Assembly (NCBI GenBank): GCA_026873275.1
Contig: JANTUC010000005.1
Coordinates: forward strand, 186,001 to 250,000
Origin: Pseudopithomyces maydicus
Taxonomy: Eukaryota; Ascomycota; Dothideomycetes; Pleosporales; Didymosphaeriaceae
Reading direction: 5' to 3'
DNA length: 64,000 nt
Below the pieces are notes generated by a model. It ran no database searches. It was not told where the DNA came from and saw only the letters and a list, made by a program, of their open reading frames with translations. Positions within the stretch are counted from its first letter, which is position 1. Every line of letters starts with the position of its first letter. Position numbers and translations under genes: made by a program. Shown piece by piece: positions 46,824 to 58,198 of this stretch.

Positions 46824-47726
46824 GCGAGTCTTGCGTGGGGAGTGGATGACGGCAAAGGAGAGTGGAGTGTATAGAGGGTGGTGTAGCGTGGGCTACCTGT
46901 ATTTTGTGTACACTTAGCTGAATCTGATACAGAAAGATTTCCTATTGCTGTTCATCATGGTCGAGGACGCATGTCTGGGTTGTGTGTGTGTGCTTCTGGT
47001 GTGTGTACAGTGAAGTGACTGATAAAAGGAATTAGATTGCTTTCAGCTGCGCTGTCCTATCCAACTGATGGACCTTTCGACGTCTACCTTTCAAAAATTT
47101 GATTTAGCTAGTATTACTAGTCTTCCCATTATCATCACATCCCTTCCAATACCAAGCACTATACCAGCGGAAACCTGCACAACAACCTCCCATGCCCCCA
47201 CACCTCCCCATCTACTTCCCACCCCAACGCCTCCACTCGTCCTATTGACTACGCACGTCACAACCTCCCCATGCACGCCGAACGCCCATCCCGCAAACTC
47301 GCCAAAACTTATTTACCCAGCCCAAACCCTGTACGCACGTATATGAGCAATCTCGCCTCAATCTCCGGCAGTTCAACCACGCGCGCCGCGATAGGCGACG
47401 ATCGCACCGAACCCTGCGCCTCCACATGGGGGGCGCGGGGATGCAGTGCGGGAAGCAGAGCTGGGGAATGTATGTGTGTATGTGTGGGTGGAGCGTCGTA
47501 GATTGAGTGTCTACATACTTACGTGCCTGAGTGCATATACATACATACATACGTACGTACGTACGGTGAGTTCTGCTCTGCTCTGCTCTGCTCTCTATCG
47601 TCTTTCGAACTTGGGAAAAAGGAGAGCGAAGGTATATATTTATACACGAATAGAGTGAGAAAGAAAAGGAAAGAAGGAAAGAAGGAAAGTAGCCAGGTAA
47701 ACCCGAAGTCTTGAAGTCCCACCAAA
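46824..47726. other. Spacer
   Basis: 3' flank of MPP-beta (with GTGTGT repeats near 46980) and 5' flank of the DUF1996 gene (TACA/TACG repeats near 47537-47565, CTCTG repeats near 47574-47596). No gene recognised. Confidence 0.5.
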
Positions 47727-49247
47727 ATGCACTGGACGACACTCCTCTCGGCCCTCGCGCTCGCCGCGCACGACGTCGCCGCCGTCCCGACTGAGGACCT
47801 CTCGAGGCGCCAGTTCGCACAGGCGGCTATGATGCGTTTTCAGTGCTCGCAGTTGGTGTACGATAGGATTGATCCGTTGGTGCAGCCGGGGATGCTGCCG
47901 AGTACGCATATGCATCAGGTTTGTCGACCCCCTCTCACCCAGTTCAGCTTCGTATCAACCAGGGAAAATTATGCACATCCACACTCCCTGACTAACACGT
48001 TTTCCCAGATCGTCGGCGGCAACTCCTTCAACGCAACCATGACATCCGTCACATACGACCCGGCCACCAAAGCCACCTGCACGACGTGCGACTACGCCGA
48101 GGACTTTAGCAACTACTGGACCGCGAACCTGTATTTCAGAGCGAAGAACGGCACGTACAAGCGGGTGCCGCAGATGGTGAACCTGGGACTGCAGGGGAGG
48201 GAGGGGGTCACGGTGTATTACATCCCGCCGTATGATGGGAAGAGTAAGGTTACTGCTTTTCCAAAGGTGTGTATGCATTCCGTTCTCTCTTTCTCATCCC
48301 CTTTTCCTTCTTTCCTTCCTTTCCTTCCTCTCTCTTTCCTTCCCCACACCCAGCACTCCCCACACACACATATATACACACAAACCTCACCCAACTACAC
48401 GCTGCTAAAAAGGTATAAAAACAGGGCTTCCGCATGCTCGTCGGAGACCCAGCGCTCCGCCAAAAGGCCGGCCAGCAGAAACAGCTCTGCCACCGGTGCT
48501 TCTCGAATAAAGAGCAGAATCCCTTCGGTGGCGCGCCGTGCACGGGGGACGATACGTTTGATCTGCCGAAGAAGCAGTGCGGGGGTGGGATTAGGACGAC
48601 GATTACGTTTCCGACGTGTTGGGATGGGAAGAATTTGGATAGTGAGTTGGTGTCTTTTTTGTTTTGGTCGGGTGAAGAGAGGGGGTGAAGAGAAGGGGTG
48701 GGATGAGATGGTTGGATTGAGACTGACAGTGCGTAGGTCCGAATCACAAGGAGCATGTTGCGTATCCGTCGTCGGGGTCTTTCGAGTCGGGGGGACCTTG
48801 TCCGAGTACGCATCCGGTGAAGTTGCCGCAGTTGATGTATGAAGGTTAGTCAGGTTTTTTTCTTCCCTTTTTAGATGCCCACCTCTTCATCATCATTGAA
48901 AAATCCCTTTATTCATCTTTCTTCCACTAATACTCACTTACTTAGTAATGTGGGACACCACTCCCTTCAACGACGCCTCCATCTGGCCCACCGACGGCTC
49001 CCAACCCTTCGTCTACAGCATGGGCGACGGCACGGGCTACGGACAGCATGGCGACTACCTCTTCGGCTGGAAGGATGGCGTGCTTCAAAAGGCGCTGGAT
49101 GCGAGGTGCTCGGGGAATGCGTGCAAGACGCTGAAAACGCAGAGCGCGAGTGTGAGTACCAAGTGTGCCAAGGGACAGAGCGTGCATGAGGATGTGGAGG
49201 GGTGGTTGGGTGAGTTGCCCGGGGGGCCGACGGTGACATATGGGTAG
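47727..49247 (+). CDS. Secreted DUF1996 protein
   Basis: Five exons: 47727-47918, 48009-48266, 48425-48641, 48737-48844 and 48946-49247 (introns of 90-158 nt, GT-AG), giving 358 residues. A signal peptide (MHWTTLLSALALAAHDVAA) leads into the DUF1996 domain: MRFQCSQLVYDRIDPLVQPG, STHMHQIVGGNSFN, CTTCDYAEDFSNYWTANLYF, PPYDGKSKVTAFPKGFRMLVGDP, GGIRTTITFPTCWDGKNLDS, HVAYPSSGSFESGGPCPSTHPVKLPQL, and GDYLFGWKDGVLQKALD. The histidine- and cysteine-rich pattern is conserved in this fungal secreted family. No activity is established to my knowledge. The protein is complete and lacks the WSC or CBM1 appendages found in some relatives. The third intron follows the codon for the Asp of KNLD, where conserved sequence resumes as SPNHKEHV. 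Confidence 0.93.
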
Positions 49248-49499
49248 AGTGGGTTAGTAGGAAGGGGCGGGTAATGGTAAGTCGAGGGACTGATGGGCTG
49301 CAAGGAATTGGATTATTCATTTGTAGGCTGGTAGAGTCTTTTGGAACAATTTAAGGTTTTGACGATGTTTTTTTTGAAGCAATTCATGGTATTTTTACAC
49401 ACGCCATACTCCTAGTAATTATTCATGATCTCATGGTTTTAATCACAGACAATCGCCAATGTCGGTCTTGCTTCCTCCGCATCTTTCATGATGTTCCCA

Positions 49500-51344
49500 C
49501 TACAGGAAGTACGAGTTGCCAAGTATCTCCTCAGCTTTCACCAGATACTCCTTCCCGGTTGTCCACCTTCTGGAAAACCACGTCAAGATTCTCAGATAAG
49601 CCTCAACTTCTGCTTCCGTAGTTATCTCCTCATCGACATGGATTCTGGTTTCCAAAACCATCAATCCAGCACGTAACACACTGCAGAGACCAGCAAATGT
49701 TGTTCTCGCGATCGCAGCTTCGGACTTGACGATCTGAATCATCGTGCGCACCATTTCCCAGGCCATATTGTGTGCAAATTTTAGTGCCACCACTGCCTTT
49801 TGGTACTTAGGACTGTCTTGTATATCCGATTCGGGGATCGTGTTGCGCAAATATTGCAACTGCGTGTATTGAAGGAGGATGTTGGAACTATATCGTGTTA
49901 GTTGTTGCGTTTGATGACTAGCATGGTTTACGAGCTACACGTTCGGCTCGGCTTACCAGAGTATCATTGGCACAGCATCGCAGTGAAACATGTCAGGTGA
50001 ATTTTGAGTGACTATTAGCATCGAAATACACCGGTTAACAATGCTGTCCACTTCATTGTATGATTTCTCAGGCTCCACTCCCCGCTGTCGACTGTACACA
50101 TATTCGAGGGCGTGTCCCGCGGACAAGGACACCCCAGTCCTGACGTATACTTTCCAATATGAACTAGCCGATGATCCGCGTTGTCTTTGGGGCAGACCAG
50201 GGGCAAGGGTCTTTTTAAGCGCACTGCTTATAGGGTGCTCGGAAGCGATGGTGAGCGGAAGGCAAGGTGTGGTCATGGAGAGGGCCAGTTCTCTGTTTTT
50301 CGTCAGCCCACTTGAACATGGAGACCTTGGAATAGAAAGGCTACTTGCCTATCAATCATTGTAAGACTGGCTTTGAGCCATCCCAAAGTCTTGGAATTAT
50401 CTATATTTTCCTTTTGTGTGGCCTCTATATCTAAAATCCTCAATGTCGCAGTACAATTACCGATCGTTTGGAAAGCCTGTTGCCTCAAACCATGACCCAG
50501 CTCATACATTGCTATTATGAGCCCGACTTGAAGTATGGATAAGTCTGGGGTTTGGGTAGTCTGCAGCAAGGCATGCACCTGCTTGAGTGCCGCATATAGT
50601 TCGCTTTCACCCATGAACTCATCCGGCGAACATGGCCTTCGCGTCACAAGCCACAGACTCATCCATATGATTGGATTCCTGGGCCCATTGTTTGCGTTCA
50701 CAGGCTCCGAAACAGCGTAATCGCAGCAGCCGAGGAATTCGTCCTCTTCCAATATGGGACACCACTGCTGTATGCAGGGCCCAAAAGCCGTTAGTCCCTG
50801 CGATAAATTGAAATTTACGGCGCCTAGAATCCCGGAAACTAGGTTCACAAGATCTGTTGATAGGTCCGGGCGTAGAGCTGCATCGATGCATGCTTTTACA
50901 GCAGCCACAAGCTCAGTCGCGCCATGTGGTGATAGGTCCGCGTGCCCACACACCTTTTGATGAAGGACCAGTGGCGCGGGCTCAGGCTCAGAAGCTACAT
51001 GATGTACCGGGGGTCGATAGTCACAGTTTCGGTTCTTACTAGGGCTCGACAGTCAGTACTCGTTTACCATACCCATTTCTAGCCTAACATGATAAGTTCG
51101 CCTATGCTAATACAACTCCAAATTGGTGCCGCCTTGCGTCCAAGCACCAAACGAGTCCCAGCTTAGATGTAGACTTGCTGAGCGACGAAAAATATGTAAT
51201 GTGCCAAAGAAATTTTAAACCTTACGTAGCACAATATCCGCAACGCGGTAACATCCGATCGCATTTTTGTTTCCGAACTCGACAGCTTCCGCATACGTTC
51301 GATGCCTTGTGCAAGACAGAAATATCATACGTAGCGACGCTCAT
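49500..51344 (-). CDS. Zn2Cys6 transcription factor with a GC-AG intron
   Basis: Exons are 51344-51226, 51038-50349, 50292-49957 and 49887-49500, giving 510 residues. Residues 18-45 form the binuclear cluster C-x2-C-x6-C-x6-C-x2-C-x6-C. A 187-nt intron interrupts the cluster at residue 40. The remainder is a helical regulatory region with little strong similarity to named families (CIDAALRPDL, NIPHIGN-like sequence absent; GLIIAMYELGHGLRQQAFQTIGNC is the clearest block, a pattern common in fungal regulators of secondary metabolism). The second intron (50293-50348) has a GCAAGT donor instead of GT. I place the start at MSVATYD because the frame upstream lacks features of this family. It is transcribed away from the old-yellow-enzyme gene, which it may regulate (inference). 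Confidence 0.85.
50293..50348 (-). other. GC-AG intron
   Basis: On the minus strand the intron begins GCAAGTAGCC and ends AAACAG. Splicing joins ATG ATT GAT AG to A GAA CTG and keeps the frame. No GT donor nearby gives an open frame. Confidence 0.7.
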
Positions 51345-52364
51345 GGTGTAGTATGAGAAGCACCAGTGCAGACAGGGGTCGAGATCAAAGCAACGGCCGT
51401 TGCATATACTTTTTGGCGGGTAAAGTATCGTAAGAATTGTGATGTAATGAAGAAAGCCGCTGACCAAATACTCCGAGGTGGCTTGTTCGTGATGGGGTAT
51501 CGGTGGGGCGTAGAGAGCACGAAATATCGGGCAGCTGGCCAGAGCTAAACCAATTAGGCTTATAATTGCTTGATCGATGCCGAATACGGGCATCCATAGT
51601 AAGAACTAGTTACAGGCAGTCTAAGCAACGTCTCGAAATGCAAGTCAACCGGCAAACTAGCACGGTGGTACCCTCCTCAGGTCGCTAGGAGCGGCGGTGA
51701 TTTTGGCCGATGCCGGGAGATACTCGTGAAAATAGCAGAACTCGCGAGGACAGCCCTGTCAAGCGTGGAATCGGCATGAGGTGCGCATGTACGTTGTGAG
51801 TAATCATGTTTGGCACTGGATTAAAACGGAAATTCTGGTTATAGACTATCTATAGGTAGGGTTAGATAGCGTAAAGAGTGCCACCTGCGTCAGCACTAAG
51901 CTGTCTGCATCCACGCCAAGGCGGGATAGGACTCGGCCACACAACACTCTTTCCTTACGCATCTTACATCGGATATTCTACGGAGAATAGTCTGGTCAAC
52001 CTTCTAGCTATTATAAATGGCCTCAGATCATACGAAAAACAAATAAGCTTACCATGATAGCACGTATAGAACAATGTACCAGAACGAAAAAGTGGAATGC
52101 CTCGTGATTAATAATCACTGTTGCAGCAATACTCTTATCCACGCTGACTGATTCTGAGAACTTGCAGCACCAAGAACATTCCTCATCATAGAGTGTAGAT
52201 TGTTAATTTGTTGCTACCTAAGCAAACAGGATGTTTTTTCATAGCACTGAAATGTATATATATGTTCTGCTTCGCGATGGATACATTCAACATTCATTTC
52301 CGGCACCGCTACCAACGTGTACCATTTGTAGGAGTACGCCTCTCAGCAGCTCCGTTATACGAAC
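51345..52364. other. Divergent intergenic region of regulator and oxidoreductase
   Basis: 1.0 kb of AT-leaning sequence between two divergent starts. No gene recognised. The last 200 bases are AT-rich leader-like sequence of the oxidoreductase gene. Confidence 0.5.
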
Positions 52365-53528
52365 ATGGCACCAATAACGACACACAAAATGTCTGATTCA
52401 CGCCTCTTTCAGCCAGTCAAAGTTGGAAACCTCGTATTGCAGCAGCGCGTGGCAATGTCGCCTTTGACGCGCTATCGCGCAGACGATTCTGGAGTCCCAC
52501 TTCCTATGGTCAAAGAATACTATACCCAGCGAGCATCCGCACCTGGAACACTCATCATCACCGAAGCTACCTACATCACGAAGCAAGACGGCGGCTACCG
52601 TAATGCCCCCGGTATATATTCCCAACCACAAATTGATGCATGGAGAGAAATAGTCAACGCCGTACATGCAAAAGGTTCCTATATTTTCCTCCAACTATGG
52701 GCTCTCGGTCGTGTGGCGGACAAAGCGTATGCCGAGCAAGAAGGCATTGTCGTCAAATCTTCCAGCGCGGTACCTCTCGATGTTGGATCAGACCAGTCAG
52801 CAGCCGAACCTGGAATGCCGAAGGAAATGTCCGTCGATGACATCAAGGAAACGATTGCAAATTATGCGCAAGCTGCAAGAAACGCTATCGAAGCAGGGTT
52901 TGACGGCGTTGAGATTCACGGCGCAAACAGCTATCTTATCGATCAGTTCATCCAAGACACGGTGAACAAGAGGACGGATTCGTATGGTGGTAGCATCGAG
53001 AACCGATCCCGGTTTGTCGTCGAGGTTGCCGAAGCCGTGGTAAGCGCAGTCGGAGCTGAACGCGTGGGACTTCGACTCAGTCCATTTTCCACATATCAAG
53101 GCATGAAGATGGATGGTCCCAAGATCATCCCGCAATTCTCAGACGTCGTGAAGAAGATAAGCAAGTTCAATCTTGCCTATCTTCATCTGATCGAGGGGCG
53201 TGTATCTGGCAATGTCGACGTGGCTACGCAAGAAAGTATCCGGCCTTTGGTTGACCTCTGGCCAGGGACTGTTCTCCTTGCGGGCGGATTCACCCCTGAT
53301 CATGCTAGAGAAACGATTGATGTTGAGTATAGGGAACGCGACAATGTCATTATTGTATTTGGAAGATATTTTCTTTCCACGCCGGATCTCGTTTTCAGAC
53401 TCAAACATAGCATTCCGTTCAATGATTACAACAGAGACACGTTCTACAACGCAGGTAGCAAAGATGGTTACGCAGATTACCCGTTTTCAAAGGCATTCCT
53501 GGAATCGATTAAAGTGGGAAGTGATTAG
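52365..53528 (+). CDS. Old yellow enzyme-type NADH:flavin oxidoreductase
   Basis: Single exon of 387 residues (379 if translation starts at the second Met, MSDSRLFQ, which matches the family's usual N-terminus). The FMN-binding TIM barrel shows RVAMSPLTRYRA, LIITEATYI, IFLQLWALGR, GFDGVEIHGANSYLIDQFIQ with the His-Ala-Asn pair that binds the substrate carbonyl, KRTDSYGGSIENRSRF, VGLRLSPFS, LLAGGF and the closing GRYFLSTPDL. Old yellow enzymes reduce activated C=C bonds of enones using NAD(P)H (family knowledge). Fungal members also serve in secondary-metabolite pathways, but no backbone synthase is near. A Ser replaces the usual Gly after HGAN. The divergent neighbour is a Zn2Cys6 regulator. 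Confidence 0.94.
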   Translation: MAPITTHKMSDSRLFQPVKVGNLVLQQRVAMSPLTRYRADDSGVPLPMVKEYYTQRASAPGTLIITEATYITKQDGGYRNAPGIYSQPQIDAWREIVNAVHAKGSYIFLQLWALGRVADKAYAEQEGIVVKSSSAVPLDVGSDQSAAEPGMPKEMSVDDIKETIANYAQAARNAIEAGFDGVEIHGANSYLIDQFIQDTVNKRTDSYGGSIENRSRFVVEVAEAVVSAVGAERVGLRLSPFSTYQGMKMDGPKIIPQFSDVVKKISKFNLAYLHLIEGRVSGNVDVATQESIRPLVDLWPGTVLLAGGFTPDHARETIDVEYRERDNVIIVFGRYFLSTPDLVFRLKHSIPFNDYNRDTFYNAGSKDGYADYPFSKAFLESIKVGSD

Positions 53529-53912
53529 GCGCGAGCAGGGTGTGATGAATAATCGGAAACAAATTTAACTTCTCTCTATTTTGTTTCTCTTGAAGGATTC
53601 AATATTAGACAAAAAGCTGAATACAATGGTTCGGATTCATAATTTGACCAGTTCAATTAATCAACCTGTAAGACTAACGGGATTCTAACACCCAATGCAC
53701 ACGCTTGTACTGTGGGTGATGCGCCCGCTTGTGTAATGATGGACATGCACAGAAAAGTGACTGGCGAGAAGTGAATGAAAACCGGCCCCAGGACATCTAG
53801 CCCCACTCTTGTCCTAAACATATTCAAGCCCCAAGTGACTCCAAGTGAAAGTCCTCCGTCGATCGTTGATCGTCTCAGCTACTTCGAATTTCAACTACCC
53901 AGAACCGTTGTA
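53529..53912. other. Spacer between convergent genes
   Basis: 3' flanks of the oxidoreductase and RING genes; nothing else seen. Confidence 0.5.
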
Positions 53913-54839
53913 CTACTGGTCGTCGTAGTCTTCGAAATTCTCATCGCTGATATATCCGTTTGGCAAGCCGTTGGTGACTTGATCATTATAAGCGCGGTTG
54001 CCGATGCCTGGGTAATGAAATGGTACAGATATGCGCGCTGCCCCACGGCCTTGGCTCGCAAGTTCAGCCTCAGAAAGGTAGTAATGAGCCACTGCAGTTG
54101 GTCTTCCAATAAAGGAGTACGGCGATGGATATCCCGGTAGTATTCCGTTCGAAGGGTGTGACCATGGGTTCCCAGGTGAGAAAGTAGGCGGGTATGGTAT
54201 ACTCATGGACCTACGTTCGGCACCTGGGTTGGCATATTGCATCCCCATATACATCTGTTGTGATGTGGGAACCGGTCTAGGGATTCGACTTGGTGGATGA
54301 AATGCATAAGCCGTGCTTGCAGGGTTATTCTGAATAGGATTATATCGAACCATTTGAAGGTTTCTGGATGAAAGAGAATTCCGTCTGGCCATGGGTCTCA
54401 CAAAGAAAACAGGGTTCCGGCAGAGAGGACATTTTGTTTGTCCTAGATATTGCTGACGGTTTTGCTGTGCCCAGTCGATCCATCCTACCAAACAATTTTC
54501 GTGGAACGCGTGTTTGCAAGCGTTGAGCTTGATGACAATGGGCGCGTCGTTTCTCCACTGGAACAGTGTATCTAGACAAATACCGCACTCGTTCGCCGCC
54601 TCATCTGCAGACGCTGAAGAACTTGAGTCGGGTTGAATCTGAGCACGATTCGTAACCGTAGAAAGATGCCGACGGATCTCAACTGAAGAGACTACCCGTG
54701 AGGTAAACAATGCAGGGTGCAGGCCGGTTTGTGTTGATAATGAGCGAAGAGCTCGATCGTGAATTTCAATTGCGAGTTGCGTTCTTCGCGAGGCGGAGCT
54801 TTCAGTATTGGGAGCACTGAGGTCCCAGGCAGGAGGCAT
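53913..54839 (-). CDS. RING-H2 finger protein
   Basis: Single exon of 308 residues. A RING domain lies at about residues 86-145. ECGICLDTLF gives the first two cysteines, ACKHAFHENCL gives Cys, His, His and Cys, and TKCPLCRNP gives the last pair, a C3H2C3 (RING-H2) pattern. The insertion between metal pairs (GWIDWAQQNRQQYLGQ) is slightly longer than usual. The N-terminal helical stretch contains LAIEIHDRALRSL. The C-terminal half is Pro/Tyr/Asn-rich and disordered, ending in the acidic ENFEDYDDQ. RING-H2 proteins are usually E3 ubiquitin ligases (family knowledge). There is no membrane segment. An upstream coding exon cannot be excluded, because the start is simply the first in-frame Met. The substrate is unknown. 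Confidence 0.85.
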   Translation of the reverse strand: MPPAWDLSAPNTESSASRRTQLAIEIHDRALRSLSTQTGLHPALFTSRVVSSVEIRRHLSTVTNRAQIQPDSSSSASADEAANECGICLDTLFQWRNDAPIVIKLNACKHAFHENCLVGWIDWAQQNRQQYLGQTKCPLCRNPVFFVRPMARRNSLSSRNLQMVRYNPIQNNPASTAYAFHPPSRIPRPVPTSQQMYMGMQYANPGAERRSMSIPYPPTFSPGNPWSHPSNGILPGYPSPYSFIGRPTAVAHYYLSEAELASQGRGAARISVPFHYPGIGNRAYNDQVTNGLPNGYISDENFEDYDDQ

Positions 54840-55625
54840 AGCGCCAGTATTGGCCGCTGCATTATAGTAAGAAAGGCTTCAGTAGACTGCAGTTACTAGA
54901 AAACTTGCTGTTCAAAAGCAAGATTGTTCCGGATAGGATATGCGTGCAAGCTAGCTTTAGCCAGCTACAGTTACTACCGTTGAGGTGAGATACGAAGTGG
55001 ATGATGACTGAATATATGGACTGTGTTTTGGGGTAGCGGACGTTCAGGAAGACAAGCACGCAAGCGGTCATGAATGAAGTAGGATTCCCTCAATGTTATG
55101 GTCCTGCCTGCCTGGACTTGCACCAACACGGCAAAGAGGCAGGAGTGAATAATATATTGAATCCAGCTCCCGTACTACAATGTCTACCGTCATAATTGTT
55201 ATATTTCAATTGGAAGGTCTTATTACAGCTACGGCGCATCATTCTGGATTTTAATTTGTATCATGAAAGCTACCACGCCTGTTATGCCTGAGAGAAATGA
55301 GTTGGTGTATCTCTAGAAGAAAGAATGACTGATAGACGCGAGGAAAGATTGACGTACGATATACTAATTCCGCCACTAATTTCTTTGATTACTGGCAAGT
55401 ACGAAGTTCAAAACAAGAAAGTGCGCCACACTTCAGTCACAAAAATTGTCGGCCATTTCTAGAAGTTGCCGTGAAAATGCACCATACAAGTGACCAGGAC
55501 GACAAGTCGAGAATACACCAAAAAACTCTGTAAACATAATCCGGATGACATCTTCGTATCTACGTTACTATAATTGAAGCTACGCATCGTTCAGAAACCG
55601 TGTCCTGCGAGGACAATCATACAGC
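54840..55625. other. AT-rich spacer
   Basis: 5' flank of the RING gene and 3' flank of the amine oxidase gene. No gene or repeat recognised. Confidence 0.5.
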
Positions 55626-58145
55626 CTATTCTATAGTAACTCCCCCGACATGCTCAACAGGTTCCTGAAATGTTCCTGCACAGGTTTCAAGCCCCACACC
55701 GTAAGATTCATACGTTAATTTTCCCTCATCATCCACCTCTATCCATCTTCTGTTCAACAGATCCCCGTCTTGTGCCCTGTCGAAGAAGTTTTGCGGCGCA
55801 AAGGTAATGCTAGAATATGCTTCAGTATATAATGTTACTGGCACGTCTTCAGCTCTTGTGAAGTGATGCATTCCCAAGTTGAACCAAAGTACGAGATCAG
55901 CATTGTCAACTTTTTCACCGTCGAAGAACTTGGCAAAGTCTTGCTGCGGTTTGGCGGGAAGATTGATGTTCTGGACAGAGTTGCAGTAGGGCTCGTTGTC
56001 ATGCTGGACTGTAACCGCAAGATGAGATTTTGCGAATTCTGAGTTTTTCTCGCTCCACGGGGAGTTGAGCGTCGAAAGATGGATATTTGAGCGACCAGGC
56101 ACGATCCGGTAGCCTCGGGGTTCACCCCAGACATTCGTTGCATTCGGATTAATAATCGTATACATAGCTTGGTTGTTGGCCGCCCAGTTGAACTGCTGCT
56201 CTTCTTCCATGTTGGATATTTCCATCTGCATCTGCTCGAATTCTCCGAGCTCCGGAAACCATGGCTGACTCTGATTGACGGCTTTGATTTGGCTAACTTG
56301 CAATGAGTTAGAGCTATCGACAATGTCAAAGTCACCTTTGAAAGTGATAATGTGGTCGTGTAAGGATCCCTGAGTAGCTTGCTGAATGCGAGGACCCCAC
56401 TTTCCCTGGTCTGGGTAATAAAAGGACGACTGCAAATATCCAGAGGCACGAACAATTACTTCCAAGGAACCGTCCTACATAGGAAGACACAATGTTAATT
56501 CAAATGTAACAAATCGCGCTGGTGTCATACATACCATGTGGAAAGAATAATCGAACATGTAGTCACTGTTTTCTTCCTTAGTCCATTAGTCGGTAAAAGT
56601 GACGATATACTGACTAGTTCCCAATCGTTGCGATGGCACGAACGATCAAAGCAGCACCTTTGACAGTACCTAAATTGACAAATCCGTAGTCGTTGCCTTT
56701 GGCCGCTCTGTGGCGTGATAGTGGAAAGTTCATATCTGTCTCGAAGATACAGATGGCATCCTGATTGGTGACTGTCTGATTATTCGAATAATATGACACG
56801 TTCCAGAACGTTGAGCCCCAAGGACAGTCAAAGCCTTCCACCAATGTACCATAGTCAGTTCCCAGGCTGTAGTAAGTATCGTGGTACACTGTGTTTGCGG
56901 CCTTCGGCTGGTTCCCGCCGTATTGAGCGGTGGCCTCCTGCATTGATAACTCGTATAAAATGCGGTCTCCTTTGAATTTGATATCGTATAACATCATACC
57001 GAGCGTACGGGAATAGGAGACGTAGAATGACCAATTCATGTATTCCACGTACTTTTGCTCGGAATCGACCTTGTAACGCTTACCTCCGATCTCAAGTGTG
57101 CTGGGAGCGAGGCGCTCTTCGAGCTCTCGTACGCCAAGTTCAGGCTTGTAGTCAACAAGCGCCCAGGAACTATCTAGCGTCTGATCGTACTCTTGAGCAA
57201 GTGTTCCAACCTCGAAGGCTGCTCTAAGCTCTGAAATCGAAGGATAGTAGTTCTCGCCAGTGACAAAACCTTTCAGAAAGTATTTGGAAGCATCCGTACC
57301 AGTACAGTCTATCAAGACAAAGAAGTCTAAAGGCGTCATGTAAGAAGCGGAACCTGATACGGAGCCCGGAAACCTAAACATAATGTTACGGAAAGAAGTA
57401 GTTCCATCAAATGATTGGGGCGTTCCGGACGTCGCTACCAGATTTGTTCGTTTGTCACTGGATCCGAAATAGACCCCACCCTGGAACAAGGCAGCTGTTA
57501 TATCAGATATATTTCCCATGACCGAAGCAATAAGAGGATCAGTGGCTGACGTTTTCTTGGCGTCGAAGTAGCGAGCATTATATGGGATAGATCCGCCACT
57601 ACCACCGTTGTAGATATAATCAAGTTTTTCGATAGTCGTTTCGGCTGAAACTGGGAGTGGCCCGATCATGTACCTACGAAAAATCAATATGACTTTCGAA
57701 TATTGTTTTCAACTTACTCTTGAGAGTCCGGCTCGGCTTTTCCACCCTGAAAGATAATGGCTCTGGCATATTTTGCTGGAACCGCTGCGTCACCATCTAT
57801 GTAAGGCAGGACCGTAGTCTTGTTGGTATGAAGGGCATCTATCCAGAATACGTAGTTGTCAGTGAGTACTGCATCGTCTGGATGGGTAAGATTGAGTCCT
57901 GATGCAGGATCATGTAGCAACGTCCAAACATCTAAGTTCTCTGCTGGGGAAATCCCGGCCCATACATTGACTTTGGGGGCAGTAGTTGTAGGCGCAACGT
58001 CTGTGAAGCATGAAGGTTTGGAGGCATTATAGCCACGCTTGTCGAAAGCTTCCTTGAGAAGTCTCCGTTCGTACCCCAGTGGGGGAAAAGCAGCGGGGTA
58101 GCCGAAACGGCAATTAAGCAGCAAGACAAGCGCGAGGAATTTCAT
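55626..58145 (-). CDS. Secreted copper amine oxidase
   Basis: Exons are 58145-57718, 57673-56615, 56565-56535 (31 nt) and 56474-55626 (introns of 44, 49 and 60 nt), giving 788 residues. The start is set by a signal peptide (MKFLALVLLLNCRFGYPAAF). The topaquinone motif is TIGNYDYMF with the cofactor-forming Tyr at residue 496. Its codon is split TA/T between exons 2 and 3. Copper ligands are seen as HDH (SLHDHIITF) and as MHHFTRAEDVPV. Before the motif, LVEGFDCPWGSTFWN and ICIFETDMNFPLSRH match the family's catalytic-base and gate region. These enzymes oxidise primary amines to aldehydes, with release of H2O2 and ammonia (family knowledge). Many fungal forms are peroxisomal; the signal peptide and lack of a C-terminal SKL-type tripeptide (ends TIE) point to secretion here. 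Confidence 0.95.
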
Positions 58146-58190
58146 TTCGTTGATCTCGTCTGAATACAACGTGCACGAGACGGCGATGTT

Positions 58191-58198
58191 CTTTTATA
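58191..58198 (-). promoter_or_regulatory. TATA box of the amine oxidase gene
   Basis: TATAAAAG on the minus strand, 46 bases upstream of the ATG at 58145. Confidence 0.6.
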
